A DNA stretch of 64,000 bases from Delphinapterus leucas (Eukaryota > Chordata > Mammalia > Artiodactyla > Monodontidae): NCBI RefSeq assembly GCF_002288925.2, contig NW_022098072.1, positions 23,885,296 to 23,949,295 of the forward strand, written 5' to 3'. Positions 51,401 to 55,884 of this stretch are shown here, piece after piece (positions within the stretch are counted from its first letter, which is position 1; every line of letters begins with the position of its first letter). The position numbers were made by a program, and so were the translations under genes. The notes under the pieces were generated by a model that did not search any database, was not told where the DNA came from, and saw nothing but the letters and a program-made list of their open reading frames with translations.

Positions 51401-51408
51401 TCGCATTT
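864..51408 (-). CDS. LAMA4: LAMA4 (laminin subunit alpha-4), partial CDS, exons 3-13
   Basis: Joined on the minus strand from exons 51408-51307, 40487-40363, 33812-33732, 24759-24545, 22337-22242, 20374-20223, 18194-18084, 12464-12353, 9308-9141, 6907-6714 and 980-864. The 1473-nt join is fully open (491 codons). The translation matches human laminin alpha-4 nearly continuously: LE modules with regular cysteine spacing, then a Cys-free, charged heptad-like coiled-coil segment. Laminin alpha-4 is the alpha chain of laminins such as 411 and 421. It is secreted and trimerises with beta and gamma chains in vascular, muscle, adipose and nerve basement membranes. The alpha-4 short arm lacks the N-terminal LN domain of the long alpha chains, and the few LE modules seen here fit that. 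The signal-peptide exon and everything after the early coiled coil (rest of domain I/II, LG1-5) are outside the window. No inactivating change is visible, so the gene looks functional. Confidence 0.96.
1050..1235 (+). repeat. MIR SINE (ancient)
   Basis: Contains the diagnostic MIR core: ccactctgggtaattcgacc, then cctcagctttctcatttata and aaaatggagataatgaaagt. Strongly diverged, as expected of this old mammalian tRNA-derived family. Confidence 0.75.
1570..2958 (-). mobile_element. 5'-truncated L1 with target-site duplication
   Basis: Minus-strand L1: poly(T) and 3' UTR at the low end, ORF2 C-terminal coding sequence at the high end. It is flanked by an imperfect ~20-bp duplication, ccaagtgtggttatattttt on the left (from 1570) and ccaagtgtggatatattttt on the right (from 2938). 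A CHR-type SINE is nested inside at 2389-2749, so this L1 is older than that SINE. Reading frames are broken. Confidence 0.9.
2389..2749 (-). mobile_element. Long CHR-2-type SINE nested in L1
   Basis: The tRNA-related head is at the high-coordinate end (caccagggaagtccc, with a degraded B box in aggggatcaaacc-like sequence), followed by the long GC-rich body and an AT-rich tail. It is bounded by a perfect 17-bp duplication, ttatttgtagacttttt, at 2372-2388 and 2750-2766, and interrupts L1 ORF2 sequence that resumes exactly on the other side. Confidence 0.92.
4040..5863 (-). mobile_element. 5'-truncated L1, ~1.8 kb
   Basis: Longest L1 in the window. The minus strand encodes the C-terminal part of ORF2: an open 245-codon stretch at 5710-4973 beginning [20 protein letters not shown], then after a break the cysteine-rich C-terminal segment ([18 protein letters not shown]) at 4816-4277. 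The 3' UTR and A/T-rich tail lie at 4040-4270. Reverse transcriptase and endonuclease domains are absent, so it is not autonomous. A possible duplication (ctcattttct / ctcactttta) flanks it. It is in the sense orientation of LAMA4 and carries AATAAA-like motifs near 4050-4080. Confidence 0.92.
6714..6907 (-). CDS. LAMA4: LAMA4 exon 12: coiled-coil segment
   Basis: A 194-nt exon: two bases of a Leu codon, then [40 protein letters not shown] and [24 protein letters not shown]. The acceptor is CTTCCCAG and the donor GTACAG. Human ends this exon in Glu (RDHE); here the final codon is AAG, giving two consecutive lysines across the junction with exon 13. The NDT sequon sits where human has NET, so N-glycosylation is plausibly preserved. 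Confidence 0.96.
7903..8190 (+). mobile_element. hAT-type DNA transposon remnant
   Basis: Begins with a degraded hAT-Charlie-like terminus (ggcgttcctaaccctttctg) and continues into catgggcccctttacaatct and ggtgaagcc-type sequence typical of this class. The right terminus is not visible before the adjacent LTR. Confidence 0.55.
8205..8635 (+). mobile_element. MLT1-type solo LTR (ERVL-MaLR)
   Basis: Diverged solo LTR of an ancient non-autonomous retrovirus-like family. The characteristic segments cagccatttcaactaagacc, gagtccagcccaaattacc and aaataaatggttattgtttt (polyadenylation-signal region) are present in order. No internal retroviral genes accompany it. Confidence 0.75.
9141..9308 (-). CDS. 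LAMA4: LAMA4 exon 11: coiled-coil segment
   Basis: A 168-nt exon reading (E)[18 protein letters not shown], then [20 protein letters not shown] and [17 protein letters not shown]. The split codons at both ends agree with the neighbouring exons (G|AG in, T|TG out). The acceptor is CTTTCAG and the donor GTAGGT. Matches human LAMA4 with scattered conservative changes (GEEHELSPKE in human). Rich in Glu, Lys and Leu, with no Cys. Confidence 0.96.
10772..10980 (+). mobile_element. CHR-family SINE (full length)
   Basis: tRNA-Glu-derived head gggcttccctggtggtgcag, A box gtgcagtggttgagag and B box ggttcgtgccccgg, followed by the ~200-nt cetartiodactyl body and a 16-nt A tail. The duplication aaaaaaggtaa flanks it (10761-10771 and immediately after the tail). 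Low divergence from the other copies here indicates recent activity in this lineage. Confidence 0.93.
12066..12125 (-). mobile_element. Internally deleted tRNA-derived SINE
   Basis: Only the tail side (ttttggccttgccgtgccga) and the tRNA head end (taaccactggactgccaggg aattccc) remain, joined directly. The body of the CHR-type element is missing, so this is an internally deleted or rearranged copy. Confidence 0.7.
12353..12464 (-). CDS. LAMA4: LAMA4 exon 10: coiled-coil segment
   Basis: Thirty-seven codons plus one base: [20 protein letters not shown] then [17 protein letters not shown], with the following Glu codon split G|AG into exon 11. The acceptor ends TTTATAG and the donor is GTAAAT. 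Helical, with several Q/E/K substitutions against human (ENQASRKGQLVQKE, DMRDKIQ), as expected of a coiled-coil region under looser constraint than the LE modules. Confidence 0.95.
14990..15340 (+). repeat. L2 LINE remnant
   Basis: Diverged L2 3' region, including the phrase ggttcttcatgatttggcct and a following ctgctccttgctttaatatt segment, both typical of L2 consensus order. Coding capacity is lost. Confidence 0.6.
15998..16209 (+). mobile_element. MER2-like Tigger MITE (TcMar)
   Basis: Terminal inverted repeats are clear: the left end reads cagctgacccttgaacaaca and the reverse complement of the right end reads tggttgatccttgaacaaca. Internal sequence (ataggggttgggggcaccga, gtggactcaaccaactgcgg, aagtggacccgtgcagttca) matches the MER2/Tigger family. 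TA dinucleotides flank it, as expected of mariner-type insertion. Confidence 0.85.
16292..16475 (+). repeat. Unclassified direct repeat, copy 1
   Basis: This ~185-bp sequence recurs at 21522-21712 in the same orientation with roughly 85-90% identity by eye. The best-conserved core is aagggcttgaaggatgcttg followed by agaagtcatt. I cannot assign it to a known repeat family, and both flanks diverge sharply. Confidence 0.8.
17200..17700 (-). mobile_element. Old L1M fragment
   Basis: Diverged ORF2-region L1 sequence on the minus strand. Recognisable stretches are gtctttaatctgtctgaaat and tatggtataaaatgagggtc, which correspond to the segment seen intact in the young L1 near 5160-5220. Much older than the young L1 copies. 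Confidence 0.65.
18084..18194 (-). CDS. LAMA4: LAMA4 exon 9: coiled-coil segment
   Basis: Thirty-seven codons, phase 0 at both ends: [20 protein letters not shown] then [17 protein letters not shown]. The acceptor is TTTTCCACAG and the donor GTATGT. It is cysteine-free, charged and heptad-compatible, belonging to domain II/I of the laminin long arm. The last four residues, LAGR, differ from human LVEK, while the rest is nearly identical, so the exon end is the most diverged part. Confidence 0.95.
18757..18800. repeat. AT-rich simple repeat (TATAA)n
   Basis: Repeated tataatataa units with adjoining attatt; low-complexity microsatellite within intron 8. Confidence 0.85.
19060..19315 (-). repeat. 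MIR SINE (ancient)
   Basis: Well-preserved reverse-complement MIR: gatgaggtaactgaaaaata, cttacccaaggtcacatagc, tagtaagtgtcagagctggg and atttgaatccaagcattctg in the expected order. Confidence 0.85.
19409..19593 (-). mobile_element. CHR-family SINE without a tail
   Basis: Minus-strand CHR element. The tRNA head is at the high end (caaccactgtgccaccaagg aagccc). A perfect 15-bp duplication, tgaagcccatgattt, flanks it at 19394-19408 and 19594-19608. Unlike the other copies there is no A/T homopolymer at the tail end; the body begins directly at gcgggcctctcg. Confidence 0.93.
19735..19860. repeat. GT/GA-rich low-complexity region
   Basis: Interspersed gtgtgtgtg, gagagaggga and ggaagaagg tracts; degenerate microsatellite. 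Confidence 0.7.
20223..20374 (-). CDS. LAMA4: LAMA4 exon 8: short-arm to coiled-coil transition
   Basis: A 152-nt exon encoding [20 protein letters not shown], then [20 protein letters not shown] and [10 protein letters not shown]. The CDKC pair is the inter-chain cysteine region at the start of the coiled coil, where alpha, beta and gamma chains are joined. After it the sequence becomes cysteine-free and helical. The acceptor is TACCCCCAG and the donor GTATGC. The NST sequon replaces the NAT of human at the same position, so the glycosylation site is kept. Confidence 0.96.
21522..21712 (+). repeat. Unclassified direct repeat, copy 2
   Basis: Second copy of the segment at 16292-16475: shared gatagaaggttttctaaggc-type start, then cttaaatccttcta, taagggcttgaaggatgctt and aaatgtttcagcaggttc. 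It carries point differences and small indels, so this is not an assembly artefact of identical sequence. Confidence 0.8.
21785..21915 (+). repeat. MIR-like fragment
   Basis: Contains gaaaagccacttaaatctct followed by catctcagtttccccaatg, the MIR core order, but diverged. Confidence 0.5.
22242..22337 (-). CDS. LAMA4: LAMA4 exon 7: truncated fourth LE module
   Basis: A 96-nt exon encoding [20 protein letters not shown] followed by [12 protein letters not shown], with the first Val and last Ser codons split across junctions. The acceptor is TTCCCACAG and the donor GTAAAA, a weaker match to consensus than the other donors here. It encodes the incomplete fourth LE module that ends the short arm in laminin alpha-4. 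Human has CNCGGG and EEGFEPP where this sequence has CSCGGG and GEGSEPP. Confidence 0.95.
22338..24544 (-). other. LAMA4: LAMA4 intron 6
   Basis: Contains a short L1 3' UTR insertion (23050-23251). Otherwise unique sequence. A 131-codon minus-strand frame at 22903-22508 is open, but it has no splice signals or recognisable domain and overlaps no repeat; I treat it as chance. Confidence 0.8.
23050..23251 (-). mobile_element. Short 5'-truncated L1 (3' UTR only)
   Basis: About 200 bp of L1 3' UTR (aacatctttatcgaagtata, caatggtgtgttagtttctg, ctctaggtggtcgcaaagca), bounded by a perfect 20-bp duplication, tggagtggagattaattttt, at 23030-23049 and 23252-23271. A near-identical truncated copy lies at 37342-37642. 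Confidence 0.93.
24545..24759 (-). CDS. LAMA4: LAMA4 exon 6: LE module 2 end and LE module 3
   Basis: Largest exon in the window: 215 nt, 71 full codons with split codons at both ends. It contains [18 protein letters not shown] (end of LE2), then [20 protein letters not shown] and [16 protein letters not shown], ending [16 protein letters not shown] (LE3). The acceptor is CCCCTTCAG and the donor GTATGG. The NTT sequon in LPNTTG is conserved with human. All LE3 cysteines are present, so the disulphide-knotted rod of the short arm should form normally. Confidence 0.97.
24988..25160 (+). mobile_element. MER20-like hAT element
   Basis: Degraded but ordered match: ggggcatttctggtcactcc, gactggggtgcacagctggc, gatatgccactagggcatag, attgtcctggacaaaatgtt and the terminal tactgagaaacactgg. 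Typical of the hAT-Charlie MER20 family. Confidence 0.6.
26520..26700 (-). repeat. MIR-like fragment
   Basis: Diverged reverse-complement MIR order: tctgaggctgagaggctact, ccaggctcacatgctaggaa gtgacagc and cagaccttctgac. Confidence 0.5.
27395..27560 (-). repeat. MIR-like fragment
   Basis: Contains tgactttatagatgaggaaa ctacagcgtgg in the reverse-complement MIR arrangement; diverged. Confidence 0.5.
28388..28412. repeat. (CTT)n microsatellite
   Basis: Six cttctt-type units followed by cctcctc. Confidence 0.8.
28710..28815 (+). repeat. MIR-like fragment
   Basis: Contains ttgtgtgaccttagattaag, then cctcatctttaaaatg, matching the MIR core order. Confidence 0.6.
29213..29395 (+). repeat. MIR SINE (ancient)
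   Basis: Near-complete MIR 3' half: ggcttaacctctctgtgtct, tctgtaaataaggatgaaaa, aacagcgcccggcatagagt and aagctctcaataaatgtcag. Confidence 0.8.
29619..30237 (+). mobile_element. hAT (Charlie-type) DNA transposon remnant
   Basis: Inverted termini are visible: left cagtgttgctcaaaattgta and right (reverse complement) cagtgattctcaaactgggg. Internal sequence is degraded, with no intact transposase frame. The adjacent 8-mers do not match, so the target duplication has decayed. Confidence 0.65.
31285..31425 (+). repeat. MIR-like fragment
   Basis: Contains tgtgactttagataagtcac agtttcctcatatgcaaaat, the MIR core. Confidence 0.65.
31547..31761 (-). mobile_element. CHR-family SINE (full length)
   Basis: Minus-strand CHR element with a ~20-nt T run at the low end and the tRNA head (gcgccaccagggaagccc) at the high end. 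The duplication accagttaattttt flanks it on both sides. It was inserted at the edge of an older MIR. Confidence 0.93.
31762..31990 (-). repeat. MIR SINE (ancient)
   Basis: Reverse-complement MIR: gcatttattaagtgccaggt, gtcctatgaggtgggtattt, caaataacttgcccagg. The adjacent CHR SINE inserted into its edge. Confidence 0.75.
33365..33445. repeat. (TC)n tract followed by (GA)n tract
   Basis: A short tctctctctctc run (33365-33380), a ~29-bp spacer, then about 17 GA dinucleotides (33410-33445). The two tracts are complementary and could pair. Confidence 0.9.
33732..33812 (-). CDS. LAMA4: LAMA4 exon 5: middle of LE module 2
   Basis: An 81-nt exon too short to stand out as an open frame. It reads [20 protein letters not shown] then AGPNCE, with a split Asn codon at its start (AA|T) and a split Arg codon at its end (AG|A). 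The acceptor is AATTCCAG and the donor GTAGGC. It supplies four cysteines of LE2. The only clear difference from human in this stretch is Lys for Asn in CICKENY. Confidence 0.95.
33874..34091 (-). mobile_element. CHR-family SINE (full length)
   Basis: Minus-strand copy starting 60 bp inside intron 4, right after the exon 5 acceptor region. It has a long T run at the low end and tRNA head accaccagggaagcc at the high end. A short duplication, cttaac, flanks it at 33868-33873 and 34092-34097. The proximity to the exon 5 acceptor tract leaves little room for a branch point. Confidence 0.9.
36295..36513 (+). mobile_element. MER1-like hAT-Charlie MITE
   Basis: Inverted termini caggagtccccaacccccag on the left and, reverse-complemented, cagtggtccccaaacttttt on the right. 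Internal aggaactggaccgcacagca ggaggtgagc matches the MER1-type family. A perfect 8-bp duplication, ctctagag, flanks it (36287-36294, 36514-36521), the length expected for hAT elements. Confidence 0.88.
37342..37642 (-). mobile_element. Short 5'-truncated L1 (3' UTR)
   Basis: Same 3' UTR subtype as the copy at 23050-23251 (ttaacatctttattggagta, ctctaggtggtcacaaagca), extending ~100 bp further. A perfect 14-bp duplication, ttagagcagaatat, lies at 37328-37341 and 37643-37656. Confidence 0.92.
38025..38282 (+). mobile_element. Short 5'-truncated L1 3' end
   Basis: Plus-strand L1 3' UTR (gatatcacttatatgtggaa, ggctgccaaagggggaggga, tacagcacagggaactatat) with an A-rich tail. Antisense to LAMA4. A diffuse duplication of aagtatgtgtg / aagtgtgtgtg type flanks it. 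Confidence 0.85.
38286..38306. repeat. (GT)n microsatellite
   Basis: About ten gt units directly after the L1 A-rich tail. Confidence 0.85.
38480..38750 (-). repeat. MIR-like fragment
   Basis: Reverse-complement MIR order: tgtgtgaggcaccaacccaa gtgctccacacg, gggaaaaactgagatccaga and ataacacagctataatg. Confidence 0.55.
38900..38995 (-). mobile_element. Short tRNA-derived SINE fragment
   Basis: Retains the tRNA-related head: caccagtgatcgaaccatgc (degraded B box) to gattcttaaccactggacca ccagggaagtccc. A T-rich stretch stands at the tail end. The CHR body is absent. Confidence 0.75.
40363..40487 (-). CDS. LAMA4: LAMA4 exon 4: LE module 1 end, LE module 2 start
   Basis: Forty-one codons plus two bases, beginning [14 protein letters not shown] and ending CPLPHVA plus the first two bases of an Asn codon that is completed by exon 5. 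The donor is GTAAGT. The exon completes LE1 and opens LE2 ([10 protein letters not shown]). The NTT sequon is a likely N-glycosylation site, shared with human LAMA4. Cysteine spacing is intact. Differences from human (DAIRGAPRV for DSIRGAPQF) are conservative. Confidence 0.96.
40903..41218 (+). mobile_element. Long CHR-2-type SINE (full length)
   Basis: Head gggacttccctggtggccca, A/B boxes, the long repetitive body (gcaactactgagcccacatg-type units) and an AT-rich (aaat)n tail. A 15-bp duplication, aatttatgggcttgg, at 40888-40902 and 41219-41233, is perfect. Confidence 0.95.
41395..41665 (+). repeat. L2 LINE 3' remnant
   Basis: Contains ttcttctgcctagaatgtct, catcttcaagatctgcacc-like and gattccttcctgatgccccc, the order of the L2 3' end. 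Confidence 0.65.
41982..42081. other. Assembly gap (100 N)
   Basis: Exactly 100 ambiguous bases flanked by atatacatat-type AT-rich L1 3' UTR sequence; a scaffold gap of conventional size, so the true length is unknown. Confidence 0.99.
42325..42532 (-). mobile_element. CHR-family SINE nested in L1
   Basis: Minus-strand CHR copy with a T-rich tail at the low end and the head accaccaggg-type end at gccaccagggaagccc. The L1 sequence is duplicated around it with mismatches (gctgcaattaacatttt / ctgctatgaacatttt). Confidence 0.9.
43171..43485 (-). pseudogene. Non-L1 part of the chimeric insertion, AT/neutral section (unidentified)
   Basis: About 315 bp between the L1 breakpoint and the CpG-rich block. 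On the plus strand one frame reads [20 protein letters not shown], followed by stops; on the minus strand [13 protein letters not shown] lies in a longer open frame (43886-43290). I do not recognise either with confidence. It is inside the duplication-bounded insertion, so it was probably copied from a processed RNA. Confidence 0.45.
43486..43767 (+). pseudogene. CpG-rich first-exon-like fragment inside the insertion (unidentified source gene)
   Basis: About 280 bp, very GC- and CpG-rich, with a GC box (gggagcgggggcggagcg) and a plus-strand ATG at 43680. The downstream frame ([20 protein letters not shown] then [11 protein letters not shown]) looks like an arginine/leucine/alanine-rich mitochondrial-type presequence and stops abruptly at the duplication. 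The fragment resembles the promoter-proximal first exon of a housekeeping gene. The source is not identified. The plus-strand polarity is opposite to that of the attached L1. Confidence 0.5.
43900..44115 (-). repeat. MIR SINE (ancient)
   Basis: Reverse-complement MIR: taatttaattctcacaataa, ccccattttacaaatgaata, gttaagtaaattgcccagtg and caggcaatctggctccagag. Confidence 0.8.
45075..45225 (+). repeat. MIR-like fragment
   Basis: Contains gctggttgacctggagcaag tcactcgac and ctgtaaaacgaggatctagc in MIR order. Confidence 0.65.
45585..46030 (+). mobile_element. hAT (Charlie-type) remnant
   Basis: Degraded termini: left cctgtggttttcaaaatatg and right aaaaaagtttgagaactgct. Internal sequence is AT-rich with no intact transposase. 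It directly precedes the MER5A-type insertion. Confidence 0.6.
46042..46199 (+). mobile_element. MER5A-type hAT MITE
   Basis: Left end cagagcttctcagacctgtg and internal gaaaatgcagattctgttca, gggcctgggtttctgcattt and ctaacaagctcccaagtatc match MER5A. A perfect 8-bp duplication, gtctagat, flanks it at 46034-46041 and 46200-46207. Confidence 0.9.
48270..48473 (+). mobile_element. CHR-family SINE (full length)
   Basis: Head gcttccctagtggcgcagtg, B box ggttcgtcccccgg and 14-nt A tail. The duplication ggaacctgagg occurs at 48259-48269 and 48475-48485. Confidence 0.94.
49479..49684 (-). mobile_element. CHR-family SINE (full length)
   Basis: Minus-strand copy with a ~18-nt T run at the low end and head tgccaccagggaagccc at the high end. 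A 9-bp duplication, caaactttt, flanks it (49470-49478, 49685-49693). Confidence 0.92.
50419..50436. repeat. (GGTA)n microsatellite
   Basis: Four ggta units. Confidence 0.8.
51307..51408 (-). CDS. LAMA4: LAMA4 exon 3: start of the short arm and LE module 1
   Basis: This exon encodes 34 codons, from [20 protein letters not shown] to [10 protein letters not shown]. It begins in phase 0 after the acceptor TTTCAG and ends in phase 0 before the donor GTAAGT. The last part starts the first laminin-type EGF module ([11 protein letters not shown]). Human LAMA4 has nearly the same sequence here, with local differences such as FAQSG for HTLSG. The preceding exon, which should carry the signal peptide, was not found in the 12.6 kb upstream that is visible. 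Confidence 0.96.
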
Positions 51409-51611
51409 CTGAAACAGACACAACAAAAGCATCTTCATGACTGAAAAGATCAATTTTGGCCATCATTTTCTGAGAGGAGTACGAGGAACTGATTGGTAAA
51501 TGATCTAAATATTTCTTTACAGAACATACTAACATGAACTATTTATACTACCATTCAATGATGTATATCCAATTTTCTTTATGTATCTTTTCTGCCTCTT
51601 TTTTCTCTCCT

Positions 51612-51810
51612 TTTTTTGGGGGGGCGGGGAGGGCCTGGGGTCGGGGGCTCCTGCAGAGGTTGGCGGACCAGCCACGGCCCGGACACCACGAGAACAAATG
51701 GCGTCCAATTCTCGCGATGCGTAGCCGTTCGCGCAGCAAGATCTCGTCTCTTTCTCTCCTTCGCCGCGTGAACGCCTGTCACTTCTCAGCAGAACAGGAG
51801 CACCTTTAAC
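51612..51810. other. CpG-rich block upstream of LAMA4 exon 3 (unknown origin)
   Basis: About 200 bp of GC- and CpG-rich DNA in an AT-rich intron. It starts at a T-run/G-run (tttttttggggggg) and includes tctcgcgatgcgtagccgtt cgcgcagc and cttcgccgcgtgaacgcctg. On the minus strand it ends in a short A run, like an inserted retrocopy or LTR piece, but I see no clear duplication around it. It lies 200-400 bp upstream of exon 3 in the direction of LAMA4 transcription. Confidence 0.6.
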
Positions 51811-53063
51811 ACAGCCTATCACTGTGAGGAAGTAAGATTTTAGGTAACAGTGAAGGAGAAATTTTCTAATGTTTTCTTCCAATCCGAAACAAGACAAATC
51901 CAAACTATTTGGGTGAGGCACTACTGCATCATGCTCCCTATGAATAAAGACCTGTGGGTTCAGAAATTATTGGCTGTGGCAGAACAACTTAGAGATGTCT
52001 GTCATAAACTTGAGCTCTTAAAAAAATACGCTTTTCAGATCCTAAAATTTTAAAGGGAGGGGTAAGGAAGTTAATGAGTCCTTAAACTTAGCAGGTCCTT
52101 CGTGGGCGCTCTTCCTATATTTCATTTGTCCTCGTAACTGCGAGAAACACATTGTTTTCCTTCGTTCCAGTGGTGAGATAATTAAACCCAGAGGTGTGGG
52201 TTGTGGTGATGTTAACCGATCTTGCATTTGCTGAACTGCCCTGCCCAAATGTCGCTTGTGCTCAGGTTGAGAAACTTTGTGAGATTGTTCTTGGTTTATG
52301 CCATTGGGCTTATGGATATGTATTTTATGTTTCTTTGGAATGTTTCAGTGCTGCAAGGCAGAAATGACATCATAGGCCTGGAAGTCCACTCCTTGTCTGT
52401 CAGACAGATTTACATCTAAAGAATTCCAGACAGATAAGAATCTGGGTGGTTTCCACAAACTTACAGCGGAGGAGGGTTCCCATCACACCCGCCATTGACT
52501 CGTAGTTTGTACTGTCTTGGCTACCAGGAAACTTTTCATTGTATCTGGCTGAGGTCCCTCTGACTGTTATGCAAACCCATTTCCTCTTGCTTTTTTCTCT
52601 GTAGAGAAAGAATCACTAGACACCATGCACAGTATAAAAACCCCATAGTCCTAAAACTAAAATGTAACATATTCCATTTGGAGGAAGTTTAATAGAGCAT
52701 AATGTCATTTGCCTATGAAGAAAACGCAAAGAAATTCTGTCCTTCTAAGTGAAGACAAAATAAGGCTGAGAAGGGACCAATTTATAATTTATAATGGAAA
52801 TTTTGTAGTTGATGGTAAGCCTTTTTCTCAGTTTCCACTAGGGAACAAAAGAGAGGGAAAGGTGCTAAAATTGCAGTAGGAAGCATTTAATTCACACCAC
52901 CTAATTTCACGTATTTCTAACTTCTGTTTCAAAATACAAGAAATACGTGTTTTCACTGTGATGCAGTACACAGAAAAAGGAATTCCCAGAAACAAGAGTA
53001 AGAAAAAAGACTCACAAAACAGTAATTAATCTTACTATGTGTCATATACTTTAAACTTCTCTA

Positions 53064-53091
53064 TTTCATTTTATTTTATTTTATTTTATTT
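53064..53091. repeat. (ATTTT)n microsatellite
   Basis: Five attttt-type units followed by ttaaaaata. Confidence 0.8.
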
Positions 53092-53394
53092 AAAAATATA
53101 TCCTGTTCCTAAGACATAACATTGATTTGATGACCCATGAATGTGTTGCATCCTGCATTTTGACATTAGGAGGCTTTTAATTATAAAAGGAATGGATAAC
53201 AGTAGTGAGGGCCTTAGTATTAGTTATCTCAGGACCCTCCATACCAGTGGTTTCTGAGTTCTCTAACTGACCAAGTTACAGACATCTGATTGGGGGAGTT
53301 TCTGATTCAATAGTTCTGATGGTGAAGCCAAAGAATCTACATTTTTTTTTTTAATAAAATAAATTGTGTATTTAAAAAATTATTTATTTTAATT

Positions 53395-53768
53395 AATTCT
53401 TCCCCCCAGCCTTATTGAGATATAACTGACGTATAACGTTGTATGAGTTTAAGGTGTACAGCATGCTGATTTGATATGCATATGTATCGCAAAATGATTA
53501 CCACCATAGCATTAACTAACAACTCCATCATGTCGCATAACTACCATTTCTTTTTTGTGGTGAGAACATGTAAGATTTACTGTCTTAGCAACTCTCAAGT
53601 GTATAATACAGTATTATTAACTATAATCAAGGCGCTGTATATTAGATAACCAGAATTTGTTAATCTTTTAACTGGAAGTTTGTACCCTTTGACCAGCCTC
53701 TCCCTGTTTCCCTGTCTCCCCTCCCAGCCCCTGTAACCACCCTTCTGGTCTCTGTTTCTATGAGTTCC
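53395..53768 (-). mobile_element. L1M 3' UTR fragment (older L1)
   Basis: Contains agccttattgagatataact, gtttaaggtgtacagcatgc, tgtcgcataactaccatttc and caagtgtataatacagtatt, the typical 3' region of older L1M elements, on the minus strand. More diverged than the young L1 copies. Confidence 0.8.
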
Positions 53769-55499
53769 AAGGAGTGGGGCAGAGATTGGAGGTGTATTTG
53801 GAAGAGAAAAGCACACTGGTGGTAGCAGGGAGTCTGATAGAGATGCCTGGAAACGGTACATGAAAAGACCCACTTGTACCATCAACTACAGTAAGGACCT
53901 TCCTCTGGCCCAAGGAATCAAATTTCTGAAAGGGTGTTTTTAAATTGATAGTAGTGCAAGTCTTTTAGGCATTCTCGCAGCTCATTCTTCTGACGAAGAC
54001 AAAGAAAATTAAGATTTGCCCTGAATAAGTGCATCATTGTGAATATGACAGTGGCTAATCTCTTATTAGCCTGAGGCCCTGACTAAATTAAGAGACTCAT
54101 TTTTAAAAAACAAAAATAAAATTATCACAACATAGGGAAAAAAACCACAAAAAAAAGGAAGATTTTGTATTTTAGAAGAGTTTTAGGTTTACTGAAATAT
54201 TTTGAGGGATCTGAATTTTTAAAAAGCCCCGTGAAGATTTCAGTGTGAGACTAAGTTTGGAAGGATTGCCTCAAAGCACCTGTCACAGTACCTTGTACAT
54301 GTTCATTGCTCAATGAACTTGTGATTGTGATTTGAATGGTTTGGACCAGGACAGGACATCGGAGGTATATGTGCTGTTGGAAACCAGTGGTTTATCCTGC
54401 TGATCTACTCACCGCTCTCTGCTGGGGCTGGACTGGGTCTCCAATGTTTCTCAACACAGTCCAGGCAGCCACTGCCTTGACTAGACTGTGTACAAGATGA
54501 AATCTTTGTTATGCCAAGTTTAGGAGGAGACTTCACTCTGAGAATCTGTCATTATCCACTTATCCACCCACCAGACGAAGGTTCTGACCTTGTGTGAAGG
54601 ATGATTTGGCTCAGGTCTCATACTGTGGGAGATGGGAAGAGAAGGGAGGCAGGGACAGGGTTGTGTGGAATAGTCACTTGGCCCCCTGCCAAGAGGGCAA
54701 TGAGGGTTGGAAGCCTGGCCAACTCCTTTCTTGCTGAGTTTTGTACACTTGAAAGGATTGTATTTTCTAACTCATCTATCCAGAGAGGAGGCACCATTTT
54801 AAAATTCGCCTAAAGGCACCATATGGAATAATGGAAGCCCTGGGTATGGGGAGCTTCTGATGTCGTTACTAGAGCCCATGCGCTGGATACCTTGGACCTT
54901 GTGTTGTAGAACTTTAGAGGATTCCTTGAAACAGTAGAGTGTTACGTGGTTCAAAAGAAGCTTGAGTATCCTCAGGAAGAGCTGTTTAAGGTTGTTTCTT
55001 TTATGTAAAAACATTTCATCATTTTTTTCCCAGAAAGTTCTGTTAAGTTTTACTGGATCTCTTCTTGAAATTCTATAGGAACTGGCAAAATTGACCTTTG
55101 TCATAATATTAAAAGGTAGATATTTTCAAGAATGAAAGTGTGGCTATTTTTTAGTTTTGCTCTTGGTTAATCTTTTCTCTAAGTAATTCTAAGACCTGTG
55201 CTATTTAGAGGCCTGTGAAAGCTGAATAGTCTTCTCACAAGGAGAATAATATCTGTGTGCTTTCTTTGGAAATATTCTCCAGAATTTACTAAACAAAGAT
55301 GTGTTTATGAATTATATATGTGTGTGTGTAAGCAAGAGAAGTCTTACAATCAATTTTTAGATGCCACCCTGAACTCTCTTGCCCACATAAGATTGACCTA
55401 CAGCAGACAACTGTATAAACACGTGGGTGGGTGATTTAGAGAGCACTCAGGGAGATGTGTATCTTCTGGGATGGTGCCACAACCTTTAAAAAATTGATA

Positions 55500-55545
55500 A
55501 TAATGACAAGGATAATAATGACAATAATGATGATGATGATAACTA
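55500..55545. repeat. (ATG/AAT)-rich simple repeat
   Basis: gataataatgac and gatgatgatgat units. Confidence 0.75.
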
Positions 55546-55554
55546 TAATATGGT

Positions 55555-55785
55555 TACCATTTACTGAGAGCCTGTGTACCAAGTATTGTGATAAGTACTT
55601 TATCCATGTTACGGTATTTGCTCTTCACAGCAACTCTGTGAATTAGGTATAAGTACCTGCATTTTAGAAATGAACAAACTGAGAGTCAGAGAAGGTTAGA
55701 AATGTATCCAATGTAACATAGGTTTATAAGAGGTTCAGACTGCTCCAGATCTTCTTGTTTCTCTACTATACCATGCTGCCCCTCG
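55555..55785 (-). repeat. MIR SINE (ancient)
   Basis: Reverse-complement MIR: accatttactgagagcctgt, gtgataagtactttatccat, agcaactctgtgaattaggt and aaactgagagtcagagaagg. Confidence 0.75.
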
Positions 55786-55884
55786 TAAGTAAATAAATAA
55801 ATAAAATTCAAAATTTTATTTAATTTACATTTTAATTAATTGAACATAAATATTTATCATGCTAAGTCACTGCGTTGGTCATGT

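Noticed and set aside
52455..52500. Minus-strand ATGGCGGGTGTGATGGG followed by a good donor (GCT|GTAAGT), suggesting an alternative LAMA4 first exon
   Set aside because: Joined to exon 3 the phase is wrong and gives an immediate stop; no CpG or promoter features surround it.
54410..54486. Minus-strand segment between a possible acceptor (TTGTACACAG) and donor (GCG|GTGAGT)
   Set aside because: Length of about 73 nt is not a multiple of three and the peptide does not resemble the LAMA4 N-terminus; at best a non-coding exon.
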